Under the pieces are notes generated by a model. It searched no databases, was not told the origin of the DNA, and was given only the letters and a program-made list of their open reading frames with translations. Source: Sva-07 sp963728355 (lineage in GTDB: Bacteria > Actinomycetota > Acidimicrobiia > Acidimicrobiales > Ilumatobacteraceae). From it: 64,000 bases of DNA. The stretch spans positions 248,001 to 312,000 of the forward strand of contig CAVSJQ010000004.1 of assembly GCA_963728355.1 (NCBI GenBank). The letters run 5' to 3'. Shown here piece after piece: positions 1 to 8,059 of this stretch. Position 1 is the first letter of the stretch. Each line of letters starts with the position of its first letter. The position numbers were made by a program, and so were the translations under genes.

Positions 1-184
1 GTCGGCGGTCGGTGCCCTGTGGCGGCATGGCCCGGTTCTCACCGGGCCCTGCCGCCGCTGCGGCCTCCTGTACCCGCATCGGCGATCGACAAACGCTGCG
101 CTCCACGAAGTCACCCGATGTGGTGAGCGATCGCACGAGGAAGGGTGATCGCCTGCACCCGGTCCGGCAAGCTCCACCACTACC

Positions 185-1081
185 GTGTGGCGGGTGCGGC
201 GCCTGCTTCCGGTCCTGATCGTCGTCGCGCTGACAGCCTGCGCAGGCGCTGCTGCCTCAGAGGATGCCGACACGGCGGAACCGGCGGCCACGGAACCGGA
301 GACGACGGAGCCCGCAACGACGGAGCCCGCAACCACGGAACCCGAGACGACGGAGCCCGAGACGACGGAGCCCGAGACGGTGCTCGGCGCAGAGTTGGTC
401 GGTCGGTGGGCCCACTACGACGTCGTGGCGTACGAGGACGACGTCCTCAAGACGCTGATCATCAGCTACGGGTTCAACGACTTCACCGAGGTCGACGGGC
501 AGATCGTCGATCAGGCATCGTTCTGCTTCTCCGAGCAGCGCACCGACCAGCCGATCCGCACCTCGCTGTCCGATGCGGCCACCCGGGCGATCCAGCCGCC
601 GCCGGCGACGCTCGAGGTCGACGTCGTCGACGACGTGCTGCGGATCCGGCGACCGGCGACGCCGACGCCGGTCGGCATCCGGCTCGACGACCCGTTCAAC
701 GAGGCGCTGCCGACCGATCCGAACGATCCCCGCATCGTCGACGACGACGGCGACGGCAAGCCGGGTCTGACGGTGACGATCGAGGTCACCGAGGACCTGG
801 TCGGTGAGCTCTACATCGCCCGCCGCGAGATCTTCGCCTACGAGGCGTTCCTCGTCGAACCCGACCTGCTGACCGGCGTCGTCACCGACGACTCCGAGCA
901 ACTCGTCATCGGAGCCAGCGACCCGATCTTCGCCAGCTCGCCCGCGAACTGGGGACAGTACGACGACCTCTCCAAGAGCCCGATCATCCTGCGACGCGTC
1001 GACGCCGACTGGGACTGCGACCGCCTGGCGGCCGAACGCGACGACCTGTTCCCGCCGACGCCCGAGGTCGACTGGGAGTAG
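185..1081 (+). CDS. Secreted lipoprotein with Thr/Glu/Pro repeat linker
   Basis: Predicted lipoprotein of 298 aa of unknown function. It starts at a GTG and opens with an Arg-rich n-region, a hydrophobic stretch and a lipobox LTAC with the acylated cysteine at residue 19, so it should be anchored on the outer face of the membrane. Residues about 34-66 are tandem TTEP-type units, a flexible extracytoplasmic linker. The rest is an acidic globular domain without a motif I recognise, containing an Asp-rich stretch (DDDGDGKPG, near residue 188) that could bind calcium. It converges with the neighbouring reductase gene. Function unknown; the lipoprotein call is solid, the start codon fairly so. Confidence 0.75.
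   Translation: MWRVRRLLPVLIVVALTACAGAAASEDADTAEPAATEPETTEPATTEPATTEPETTEPETTEPETVLGAELVGRWAHYDVVAYEDDVLKTLIISYGFNDFTEVDGQIVDQASFCFSEQRTDQPIRTSLSDAATRAIQPPPATLEVDVVDDVLRIRRPATPTPVGIRLDDPFNEALPTDPNDPRIVDDDGDGKPGLTVTIEVTEDLVGELYIARREIFAYEAFLVEPDLLTGVVTDDSEQLVIGASDPIFASSPANWGQYDDLSKSPIILRRVDADWDCDRLAAERDDLFPPTPEVDWE
284..373 (+). repeat. 15-bp tandem coding repeat (TTEP units)
   Basis: Six consecutive 15-bp units encode (A/E)(A/T)TEP pentapeptides inside the lipoprotein linker. Units differ by a few third-position or first-codon changes. Such arrays can change copy number by slippage without breaking the frame. Confidence 0.8.
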
Positions 1082-1116
1082 TCGACTGGTAGTCGAGCGA
1101 TCGACCGGCTGTGGCG

Positions 1117-1638
1117 TCAGCGGGTCGCGGGTTCGAGCACGAAGACGCGGATCGTGCGGTGGCTCGCGCGGGCCCGGTACTTGGCGTAGCCCGGGTAGAT
1201 GCGCGCCGCGTTGTCGAACGCCTCGTCGGTCTCGGCCTCGGTTGCGGGACGGGCGATCACCTCGACGGAACGGTCGCGGTGGGCGACCGCCGCCGCCGGG
1301 TTCGCCAGCAGGTTGTACACCCACCCGGGGGTGGGCTCCTGGCCGTAGTTCGACCCGATGATCGCCATGTCGTCACCCATCGGAATGCCGACCAGCGGCA
1401 TCTGGCGCGGCAGACCCGTCTTGGCGCCGGTGGTGGTCAACATGATCACCGGCAGGCCGGCCAGCAGGCCGGGCCCCGACCAGCGACCCTTGCTCGCCCG
1501 GAACAGCGGCCGGTCGATCACGTAGAGCGTCTTCTGGAACACCCACGAGCCAGGGCCGCTCGCTGCGATCTTCTGGGTGACGCGCTGTGCGGCATTCGCC
1601 GGCTCGACCACGTATCCGAGTTCGCTCAACACGCCCAT
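1117..1638 (-). CDS. Deazaflavin (F420)-dependent nitroreductase/quinone reductase family protein
   Basis: Member of the Ddn/DUF385 split-barrel family, which uses F420H2 to reduce quinones or nitro compounds at the membrane. The 173-aa protein has the family hallmarks: a core MLTTTGAKTGLPRQMPL (the TTGRKTG-like F420-binding motif), GSNYGQEPTPGWVYNLLANP, and a C-terminal YAKYRARASHRTIRVFVLEP. I chose the ATG at 1638 over a GTG 21 nt upstream because GGGAGG sits 5 nt before it. It is convergent with the lipoprotein gene. Together with the LLM enzymes in the window it suggests an F420-making host. The substrate cannot be read from the sequence. Confidence 0.85.
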   Translation of the reverse strand: MGVLSELGYVVEPANAAQRVTQKIAASGPGSWVFQKTLYVIDRPLFRASKGRWSGPGLLAGLPVIMLTTTGAKTGLPRQMPLVGIPMGDDMAIIGSNYGQEPTPGWVYNLLANPAAAVAHRDRSVEVIARPATEAETDEAFDNAARIYPGYAKYRARASHRTIRVFVLEPATR

Positions 1639-1826
1639 CCGACCCTCCCGATTCCACACCCGCTGGCGCTCTGACGAGCGCCTCAGCGCGGGACCCTACA
1701 TCGACCGGAGATCTGCGGCAGCCCGTCGGTTCCACGAAGCAGGCTGGAAAATCCCCGTGAAGGCACCCGCGGCCGACGGCTAGTGTCACTCGAAGGGGTA
1801 ACAGTCGATCGCCGAGGAGCACGTGG

Positions 1827-4406
1827 ATGGTCAAGCGGCTGCCGTCGGGAACGGTCACCTTCCTGTTCACCGACATCGAGGGGAGCACTCGGATCCTGCG
1901 CGATCTCGGCGAGCGCTACAGCGACCTCCTCGGCCTCCATCATCGTCTCCTGCGCGACGTCTGGAACCGACACCGCGGTGTCGAGGTGTTGACCGAAGGC
2001 GACGCGTTCTTCGTCGCGTTCGCCAACGCTGCCGATGCGCTGGCTGCGGCGGTCGACGGCCAACGAGCGCTGGCCGGGGCCGTCTGGCCGACCGACCAGC
2101 GGATCCAGGTGCGGATGGGTCTGCACACCGGCTACGCCCGGCCGATCGACGACGATTACCGGGCGCTGGCCGTGCACCAGGCGGCACGCGTCGTCGACGC
2201 TGCGAATGGCGGGCAGATCCTGGCGACGGCGGAGGTGATCGCATTCCTCGGTGACGCCGAGATCGAGGTCACCGACCTCGGTCGCTACCGGGTGCGCGAC
2301 TTCGACGAGCCGATCGTGCTGTACCGCGTGTCGGCGTCGGATCTCGACGGCGACGACCGGCCACCGAGGGTCCGGCCCGCCGACAGCCACAATCTCGTGC
2401 GTCCCACGACGTCGCTGGTCAATCGCGTGATCGAGCAGGCCGACCTCGGTGAGCTGCTGCGGCCGGGCAACGTGGTGACCCTGCTCGGGCCGGGAGGCGC
2501 CGGCAAGACGAGGCTGTCGATCGAGGTGGGTCTCAATCTGGTCGAGCAGTGGCCCGACGGCGTGTGGTTCGTCGACTTGGCACCACTCTCGGAGCGAGAG
2601 GTGGTGCCGATGGCGATCGCCCAGGCCATCAGCGCACCGTCGGCACTCGGCAATGACGCACAGGCCGACGTCGTGGCCCATCTCGCCGATCGCTCGATGC
2701 TGCTCGTGCTGGACAACTGCGAGCACCTCATCGCGCCCGTCTGCGAGGTCGTCAACGTGCTGCTCGAGAACTGCCCCGGCCTCGGCGTGCTCGCCACGAG
2801 CCGTATCCCGCTCGGTCTGATCGGCGAGTCGCTGTACCGGCTCCATCCGCTCGGCGTCGACGATGCCGCTTCAGACGCCGTCCGGTTGTTCGTCGAACGC
2901 AGTGGATTCGACGCGGATGCCGATCTCGGCGACGTCGTCGGGTTGTGTCGGGCGGTCGACGGGCTGCCCCTCGCGATCGAACTCGCGGCCACTCGGTCGC
3001 ATCTCCTGACGCCCGCCGAGATGACCGAACGGATGCGCACCGCCGTCGCCGTCGTGTCGACCCGCGATCCCACGGTGCCGGACCGCCAGCGCAGTCTCGA
3101 TCGTCTGCTCGACTGGAGCCTCGACCTCCTGAACCCCGACGAGCTCCGGGTGCTGACCCGCCTCGCCGTGCTCGCCGACGGCTTCGACGTCGCGCTCGCC
3201 GAGGCCGTCGCCGGCGACGAGACCCTCCCGGTGGCACGCGTACCGGAGCTCGTGTGGTCGCTGATCGACTGGTCGCTGGTCGTTCGTGAGGTCGCGGCCG
3301 GAAGCTCCCGGTACCGGCTCTTGTCGACGGTGCGTTCCTACGTGCTCGAGGGCGCGGAGGAGACGGAAGTGGCGGCCGCCCGACAACGGCTCGCCGACGC
3401 GCTGCTCGACTCGCTCGGGCCGGGCCATCCGACTTCGAGGGGCTGGGTCGCAGCGATGGACATCGAGCTGGAGAACGTCCGGGCGGTGGTCCTCCACCCG
3501 ACGATCGACGACACGGTCGCCCGTTCGCTGGCGTGGTCGATCGGTCAGTACCACGACATCACGTCGTCGTATCGCTCCGGGATCGCCGAGATTGCCCGTT
3601 GCGTCGAGCAGCGGCCCGGCCCCGGACCAGATCTCGTCGCACTCCTCACGCTCCAGGCCGATCTCCATCTCCGTCTCGGTGAGGTCGCCGATGCCGCTGA
3701 GATCGTTGATCGCGCTGCTGCGCTGGCAGAACGGGTGGGCGTGCCGGAGTGGGACGACATGGGCGTCGTGCGCACCAGGGGTGAAATCGCGCTGCGTTCG
3801 CACGACCCGGAGACCGCTGCCCGGCTCGCCGAGGATGCGCTCGGCGCCGGTTTCGCGACACCGCGTGGGGAGGCTCGGGTCTGGAATCTGCTGGCGCTCG
3901 CCTGCAACGCGATCGGCGATCTCGCCGGGGCATCCAGAGCACTCGACCACTGCCTGCGCGCCGAGGAAGCCGCCGGTCTCGACACGTTCCTGGCTGCCAC
4001 GCACGGGAACTACGCCGAGGTGCTGATGGCGCTGGAACAGACCGAGGAGGCGGCACGGCACCAACTCGCCGCGCTGGAACTGGCCCGCTCGATCGGACAG
4101 GGGACGCTGATCGCGTACTCACACATGGTGGCGGCGCGGTTCGCGCTCGAGGACGGCGAGGCCGCCGAGGCGGTCCGGCTGCAATCGGCGGCCGATTCCA
4201 TCCTCGCTCGCGAAGGCGTGTTGCTGTACGCCGGTGACGCGAAGCAGCGGGTCGCGCTGCTCGAGTCCGCCCGTCAGGAACTCGGCGAGGCAGCGTTCGA
4301 ACGGGCCCGGATCGACGGGGAGTCGAGTCCCGCCGAGCAACTCGCCGACGAGACGGAAGCGACGCTGCGGAATCGGGCCGCGTCGCCGTCGAACACAGGA
4401 GGATGA
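1827..4406 (+). CDS. Class III nucleotidyl cyclase-NTPase-TPR signalling protein
   Basis: An 859-aa multidomain regulator. Residues about 7-170 are a class III adenylate/guanylate cyclase domain with both metal-binding aspartates visible (FTDIEGST, D16; EGDAFF, D59). Residues about 200-480 are a STAND/AAA-type NTPase with Walker A GPGGAGKT (221-228) and Walker B LLVLDNCEH (D296). The remainder is helical, TPR-like repeat sequence; no DNA-binding domain follows. The start has a GAGGAG ribosome site. Its stop overlaps the ATG just before the protease gene, implying co-translation. The architecture resembles actinobacterial cyclase-ATPase regulators; ligand and output are unknown, and the protease next door is the obvious candidate effector (inference). 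Confidence 0.85.
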   Translation: MVKRLPSGTVTFLFTDIEGSTRILRDLGERYSDLLGLHHRLLRDVWNRHRGVEVLTEGDAFFVAFANAADALAAAVDGQRALAGAVWPTDQRIQVRMGLHTGYARPIDDDYRALAVHQAARVVDAANGGQILATAEVIAFLGDAEIEVTDLGRYRVRDFDEPIVLYRVSASDLDGDDRPPRVRPADSHNLVRPTTSLVNRVIEQADLGELLRPGNVVTLLGPGGAGKTRLSIEVGLNLVEQWPDGVWFVDLAPLSEREVVPMAIAQAISAPSALGNDAQADVVAHLADRSMLLVLDNCEHLIAPVCEVVNVLLENCPGLGVLATSRIPLGLIGESLYRLHPLGVDDAASDAVRLFVERSGFDADADLGDVVGLCRAVDGLPLAIELAATRSHLLTPAEMTERMRTAVAVVSTRDPTVPDRQRSLDRLLDWSLDLLNPDELRVLTRLAVLADGFDVALAEAVAGDETLPVARVPELVWSLIDWSLVVREVAAGSSRYRLLSTVRSYVLEGAEETEVAAARQRLADALLDSLGPGHPTSRGWVAAMDIELENVRAVVLHPTIDDTVARSLAWSIGQYHDITSSYRSGIAEIARCVEQRPGPGPDLVALLTLQADLHLRLGEVADAAEIVDRAAALAERVGVPEWDDMGVVRTRGEIALRSHDPETAARLAEDALGAGFATPRGEARVWNLLALACNAIGDLAGASRALDHCLRAEEAAGLDTFLAATHGNYAEVLMALEQTEEAARHQLAALELARSIGQGTLIAYSHMVAARFALEDGEAAEAVRLQSAADSILAREGVLLYAGDAKQRVALLESARQELGEAAFERARIDGESSPAEQLADETEATLRNRAASPSNTGG

Positions 4407-4408
4407 CC

Positions 4409-5806
4409 ATGGCCACAGATGGAAGCCAAGACAGGAGCAAGGAGGATCGACGTCGGTATCGCGACCGGATCGCCGTGCTGCCGGGCGACCCGCCGATCGC
4501 CTATCGGCCCGGCCGTGTGCTCGTCGACCAGGCGGCGTACGACGCACTGAGAAGGTCGCCGGAGTTCGCGAAGTCCGCTCCGGTGTTCCCGACGACCGGC
4601 GACGACCCGGACGCCGGTCCCCCGTTCGGCCAGTGGTATCTGATCAGCGGCGTTGCGGATGCGCCCACGACGGTCGAGCGGCTCGAGGCGGCCGGGCACC
4701 GCGTGCAGCTCGACTTCGTGTACTTCGCGAGCGGAGCCGATTGTTGTGGATGTCCTCCGCATCCGGCCGTGGCCACCGGGACCTCGGCTGGTCCATGGGG
4801 TGCGAATCCGTGGCACGCCAACCCGTGGCATGCGAATCCGTGGCACGCGAACTCGTGGAGCGCGAATCCTTGGCATGCCAATGCCGAGGAGCTGAATCTC
4901 GTCGCAACCGGCAAGCCGCCGATGAGTTCGGTGTTGCCGGCTTCCGGTCGAATGTTTCCGGTGCGCCCGAAGCTGGCCGGTGCCGGTTCCAAGGCCGTCA
5001 TCATCGGCATCCTCGACAGCGGGCTCGCCGGCGGGTCGGACAACACCGATGGGCTGCGCCCGACGGAGCTCGGCACGGCGCCGGCGTCGCTCGCCCGAAT
5101 CGCCGGCGATCCCGACCTACCATCGCAGCCGATGGGCCAGGAGCCCGCCGACAACTACCTCGATCCGGTGGCCGGGCACGGCACGTTCATCGCCGGCATC
5201 ATCGAACAGCTCACGCCCGGCTGCCGGATCGACGTGAAGTGCGTCTTCGAGCCGGAGGGCGACGTCGACGTGTCGACGCTCGGCCCGACGCTGTCGGAGA
5301 TGATGTCGTCGCTCGAGCCGGCGATCGTCAACTTCTCCTTCGGTGGGACGGGGCGCGACGAGATGTTCGAGTCGGTCATCGACCATTACCACCGGTGCGA
5401 GGGCGTCGTGTTCGTGGCGGCTGCCGGCAACGAGGGTTCGTGTGTGGAGCAGTACCCAGCGGCACTGCCGTCGGTGATCGGTGTGGCAGCGCTCGGCCCG
5501 ACCGGCCCCGCACCGTTCTCCAACTACGGCCCATGGGTCGATGCCTGCGCACCCGGCACCGACCTCGTCAGTTCGTTCTTCGCCAAGTTCGACGGTGATG
5601 CGCCGCGCATCAACGGAATCGATTCCGACGACTTCGAACAGTGGGCCACGTGGAGCGGCACGTCATTCGCGGCGCCGGTGGTGGTGGCGGCGCTCGCCCG
5701 AGAAATGGTGGCCGGGACGTGTTCGGCAACCGAGGCGGTCGAGCGCGTGGTGCGGGCCCCGCATCTCGCCCGGCTCCCCTACATGGGCACGATCGTCAAC
5801 TACTGA
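4409..5806 (+). CDS. Subtilisin-like (S8) serine protease with NPWHA repeats
   Basis: A 465-aa S8-family protease with an intact catalytic set: D203 (ILDSGL), H257 (AGHGTFIAG), N341 (AAAGNEG) and S419 (SGTSFAAP). No signal peptide is seen, so it probably acts in the cytoplasm. The N-terminal ~200 residues are a non-catalytic region holding a short Cys/Pro cluster (DCCGCPPHP) followed by five tandem pentapeptides of the type NPWHA at residues 133-157. An ATG at 4403 abuts AGGAGG directly, whereas the ATG at 4409 has the usual 6-nt spacing, so I start there. It overlaps and is likely co-translated with the upstream cyclase-ATPase, a pairing that suggests a sensor that triggers a protease (inference). 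Confidence 0.9.
   Translation: MATDGSQDRSKEDRRRYRDRIAVLPGDPPIAYRPGRVLVDQAAYDALRRSPEFAKSAPVFPTTGDDPDAGPPFGQWYLISGVADAPTTVERLEAAGHRVQLDFVYFASGADCCGCPPHPAVATGTSAGPWGANPWHANPWHANPWHANSWSANPWHANAEELNLVATGKPPMSSVLPASGRMFPVRPKLAGAGSKAVIIGILDSGLAGGSDNTDGLRPTELGTAPASLARIAGDPDLPSQPMGQEPADNYLDPVAGHGTFIAGIIEQLTPGCRIDVKCVFEPEGDVDVSTLGPTLSEMMSSLEPAIVNFSFGGTGRDEMFESVIDHYHRCEGVVFVAAAGNEGSCVEQYPAALPSVIGVAALGPTGPAPFSNYGPWVDACAPGTDLVSSFFAKFDGDAPRINGIDSDDFEQWATWSGTSFAAPVVVAALAREMVAGTCSATEAVERVVRAPHLARLPYMGTIVNY
4805..4879 (+). repeat. Five 15-bp tandem units encoding NPWHA
   Basis: Five in-frame 15-bp units encode NPWHA, NPWHA, NPWHA, NSWSA, NPWHA inside the protease's N-terminal region. Synonymous differences among units (cac/cat, gcc/gcg) suggest the peptide itself is kept by selection. 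Confidence 0.9.
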
Positions 5807-6011
5807 GCGGGCTCGACGCCGGGCCTGACCTGGCCGTTGGCCGCCGCCGGTCCCGACGCCGTGATCGCCGCTGCCCTGGGAGCTGCTCGGCGAGGAGCGG
5901 TCCCACTGGTTCGCCGAGCAGTTCGAGCCGCCGTGCGAAGCGCTGCTCGCCCGCGTCGACGCGACCGCCGGTCCCAACTGCCAGCCGGCCTCACGCCTCC
6001 ATCACTGAGGG

Positions 6012-6839
6012 TCAGGTGATCGAGCCGACCTGATAGAGCCGGACCGGATCGTCGAATCCCTTCAGCGCGATCGGACCGCGATCGATGAAGCCCAACGACT
6101 TGCCGACCGCCAGTTCCTTCACGGCGGCCGACACGAGGATCTGGCCCGGTTCGGCGTGCCCGCAGATGCGAGCGGCGAGGTTCACGACGGCGCCGTACAG
6201 GTCGTCGTCGCGGTCGACGGGCTCGCCGGCGCTGATGCCGATCCGCACCCGACCACCGGGCCGGTCGTCACCGATCTCGGCGAACGCTCGTTGAATCGCG
6301 ACCGCGCAATCGACCGCCCGGCTGATGTGGTTGAAACAGGCGAGGATGCCGTCGCCGGTGTGCTTCACCTCGCGTCCACCCGCGGCAGCGAGGGCGGTTC
6401 GTACGATGGTGTCGTGACGCTCGATGACCTCCAGTGCGCGGCCGTCGCCTTCACGACTGCTCACGGCGGTCGACCCCTCGAGGTCGGTGAACATGATCGC
6501 CCGCAACCCCGAGTCGAGGCTCGATCCCGGACCGGCGATCCGTGCGATGTCGGGCACGTTCGCCTCCCAGTCGCCCATGAACTGGTTCACGGTCGGCCGT
6601 TCCACCTCGATCATGTCGTGAGGCACCAACCCGTGTGACGCTTTGTGACAAGCGATCGCCGACTCCCTGTCGGGGGCTTCCACCAGACAGAAGGCGTGGC
6701 CGTCGGGTTGGTTGAACCAGAACGTGAGGAATCGGACGCCGTGGTCGTCCTGGACCTCGAGGTCGCGCTGGTGCGCCGCTCGGATGTCGTCCTCGGTCAC
6801 GTCGCCGAGATCACGGTGGACATCCATGAAGATCGGCAT
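6012..6839 (-). CDS. DUF4242 domain fused to class III nucleotidyl cyclase
   Basis: A 275-aa protein. The first ~90 residues match the DUF4242 (SCO4226-like, ferredoxin-fold) family: MPIFMDVHRDLG, FLTFWFNQPDGHAFCLVEAP and an ACHKASHG segment with His/Cys that could bind metal. Residues from about 113 form a class III cyclase domain with both metal aspartates (FTDLEGST; HTGDGILACF) and the substrate-binding stretch GAVVNLAARICGHA. No membrane segment, so it is a soluble sensor-cyclase. It is divergent from the ROK kinase and close to, but transcribed opposite, the cyclase-protease pair. Product (cAMP or cGMP) cannot be told by eye. Confidence 0.85.
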   Translation of the reverse strand: MPIFMDVHRDLGDVTEDDIRAAHQRDLEVQDDHGVRFLTFWFNQPDGHAFCLVEAPDRESAIACHKASHGLVPHDMIEVERPTVNQFMGDWEANVPDIARIAGPGSSLDSGLRAIMFTDLEGSTAVSSREGDGRALEVIERHDTIVRTALAAAGGREVKHTGDGILACFNHISRAVDCAVAIQRAFAEIGDDRPGGRVRIGISAGEPVDRDDDLYGAVVNLAARICGHAEPGQILVSAAVKELAVGKSLGFIDRGPIALKGFDDPVRLYQVGSIT

Positions 6840-6846
6840 GTCCGAA

Positions 6847-6852
6847 ACTGTA
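6847..6852 (-). promoter_or_regulatory. Putative -10 element (TACAGT) for a leaderless transcript
   Basis: On the minus strand TACAGT lies 7 nt before the ATG of the DUF4242-cyclase gene, with no Shine-Dalgarno sequence between. This TANNNT-to-start spacing fits actinobacterial leaderless promoters. Confidence 0.45.
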
Positions 6853-6984
6853 CAACCCTCGGGAAACCGGCCTCGCCGTCGCCACCCGTCGGGGCGGGTT
6901 CGGCGCGTAGGATCCGGTTCTCGTGATCATCGCAACCGCTCCGTCAACGTCGTGGTCGATCGAGGCGGGCGCGCGGGTGCCGGC

Positions 6985-8013
6985 ATGAACGTCTCCGCGT
7001 CCTGTGTGGTCGGGCTCGACAACGGCGGCACGGCGAACAAGTTCACGGTGATGGATCGTGACGGGACGTTCCTGATCGATCGCTTGGTCGAGCTGCCGAG
7101 CCGGGTCACCGAGGGCCCCGGCGCCGCCATCGCCGCGCTGGGCGAGGCGTTCGGGGCGGCGATCGAGCTGGCCGGCATCACCCCACAGGAGGTTCTCGGC
7201 GTCGGCTTCGACACGCCCGGGCCGGCAACCGCCGACGGGGTGATCTCCTCACGCGGCGGCACCAACTTCGGCCATGACGACTGGAGGGGCTTCGACGTCA
7301 GGACGGCGCTCGAGAACGAGCTCGGCCTGCCCGTCGTCTACAACAACGACGCCAACGCCGCCGCGCTGTACGCCCATCACCGCCACTTCGGCGCCGTCGG
7401 CGCAGAGCGGTCGTCGATCTCGGTGATCGTCGGGACGGGGCTCGGCGGCGGCCTGGTCGAGGGCGGACGGATCGTCAAGGGCGCAGCCGGGATGGCGGGC
7501 GAACTCGGACACGTCCACATCCCGATGGACGGTCTGCTCGCCGACGGACAGCCGACCCCACAGTGCAACTGCGGTTTCGTCGGTGACGCCGAGAGTGTGG
7601 CGTCGCTCACCGGGATCTTCAAGAATCTCCTGCCGTACTGGTTGACGCAGTACCCCGACCACGAAGTCGCCGGCATGGATCTGCTCGATGCCGCCAAGCA
7701 GGTGCGCAGCCTCGCCGAACGCGGCGACGAGATGGCACTGCACATCTTCGAGCAGCAGGCGATGGCGCTCGGACGTCTGTTCACGATCGGGGCCAACTTC
7801 ACCGACCCCGACGTCTACCTGCTCGGCGGTGGCGTGATCGAGACCGAGCCGGCGTTTCGGGACTGGTTCATCGAGCGGGTCGCGCAGCACACCGTGCTGC
7901 GCGACGAGCAGCGTGCGGTCGCCTCGTTCGCACTGGTGGCCGATCTCGACATGGCCGGCGCCCGCGGCTCGGCGATCGCAGCGCTGAGCGCACTCGGCCA
8001 CGGTCACCGCTGA
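6985..8013 (+). CDS. ROK family kinase/transcriptional regulator-like protein (glucokinase type)
   Basis: A 342-aa ASKHA-fold protein of the ROK family without an N-terminal HTH, so more likely a sugar kinase than a repressor. Visible motifs: phosphate-1 loop GLDNGGTANKF, catalytic-region YNNDANAAALY, IVGTGLGGGLV, and a CNCGFVGDAES segment in the place of the family zinc motif but with only two of the usual cysteines. C-terminal LLGGGV is the adenosine-binding part. The ATG at 6985 gives a normal family N-terminus; an in-frame GTG at 6952 is possible. A TAGGAT box near 6908 may be its promoter. The substrate is not predictable. Confidence 0.85.
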   Translation: MNVSASCVVGLDNGGTANKFTVMDRDGTFLIDRLVELPSRVTEGPGAAIAALGEAFGAAIELAGITPQEVLGVGFDTPGPATADGVISSRGGTNFGHDDWRGFDVRTALENELGLPVVYNNDANAAALYAHHRHFGAVGAERSSISVIVGTGLGGGLVEGGRIVKGAAGMAGELGHVHIPMDGLLADGQPTPQCNCGFVGDAESVASLTGIFKNLLPYWLTQYPDHEVAGMDLLDAAKQVRSLAERGDEMALHIFEQQAMALGRLFTIGANFTDPDVYLLGGGVIETEPAFRDWFIERVAQHTVLRDEQRAVASFALVADLDMAGARGSAIAALSALGHGHR

Positions 8014-8046
8014 ACTCGTCGGGGTGCTGCCCGAGCGCACCGTCAG

Positions 8047-8052
8047 TAGGTT
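8047..8052 (+). promoter_or_regulatory. Putative -10 element (TAGGTT) for a leaderless transcript
   Basis: TAGGTT lies 7 nt before the ATG of the SDR gene and no ribosome-binding site is present. The same hexamer precedes two other genes in the window at 6 nt. Confidence 0.5.
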
Positions 8053-8059
8053 CGTACCC

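Noticed and set aside
1..184. Short open frames at the left edge
   Set aside because: Pro/Arg/Ala-rich with no motif and overlapping the lipoprotein start; nothing can be supported there.
5838..6008. Short plus-strand frame after the protease (PWELLGEERSHWFAEQFEPP and so on)
   Set aside because: It looks faintly protein-like but has no start codon and no recognisable family; it could be a gene remnant, but I cannot support it.
6712..6984. N-terminal extension of the ROK kinase frame
   Set aside because: It runs through the start of the divergent DUF4242-cyclase gene and its promoter; the protein-like sequence begins at 6985.
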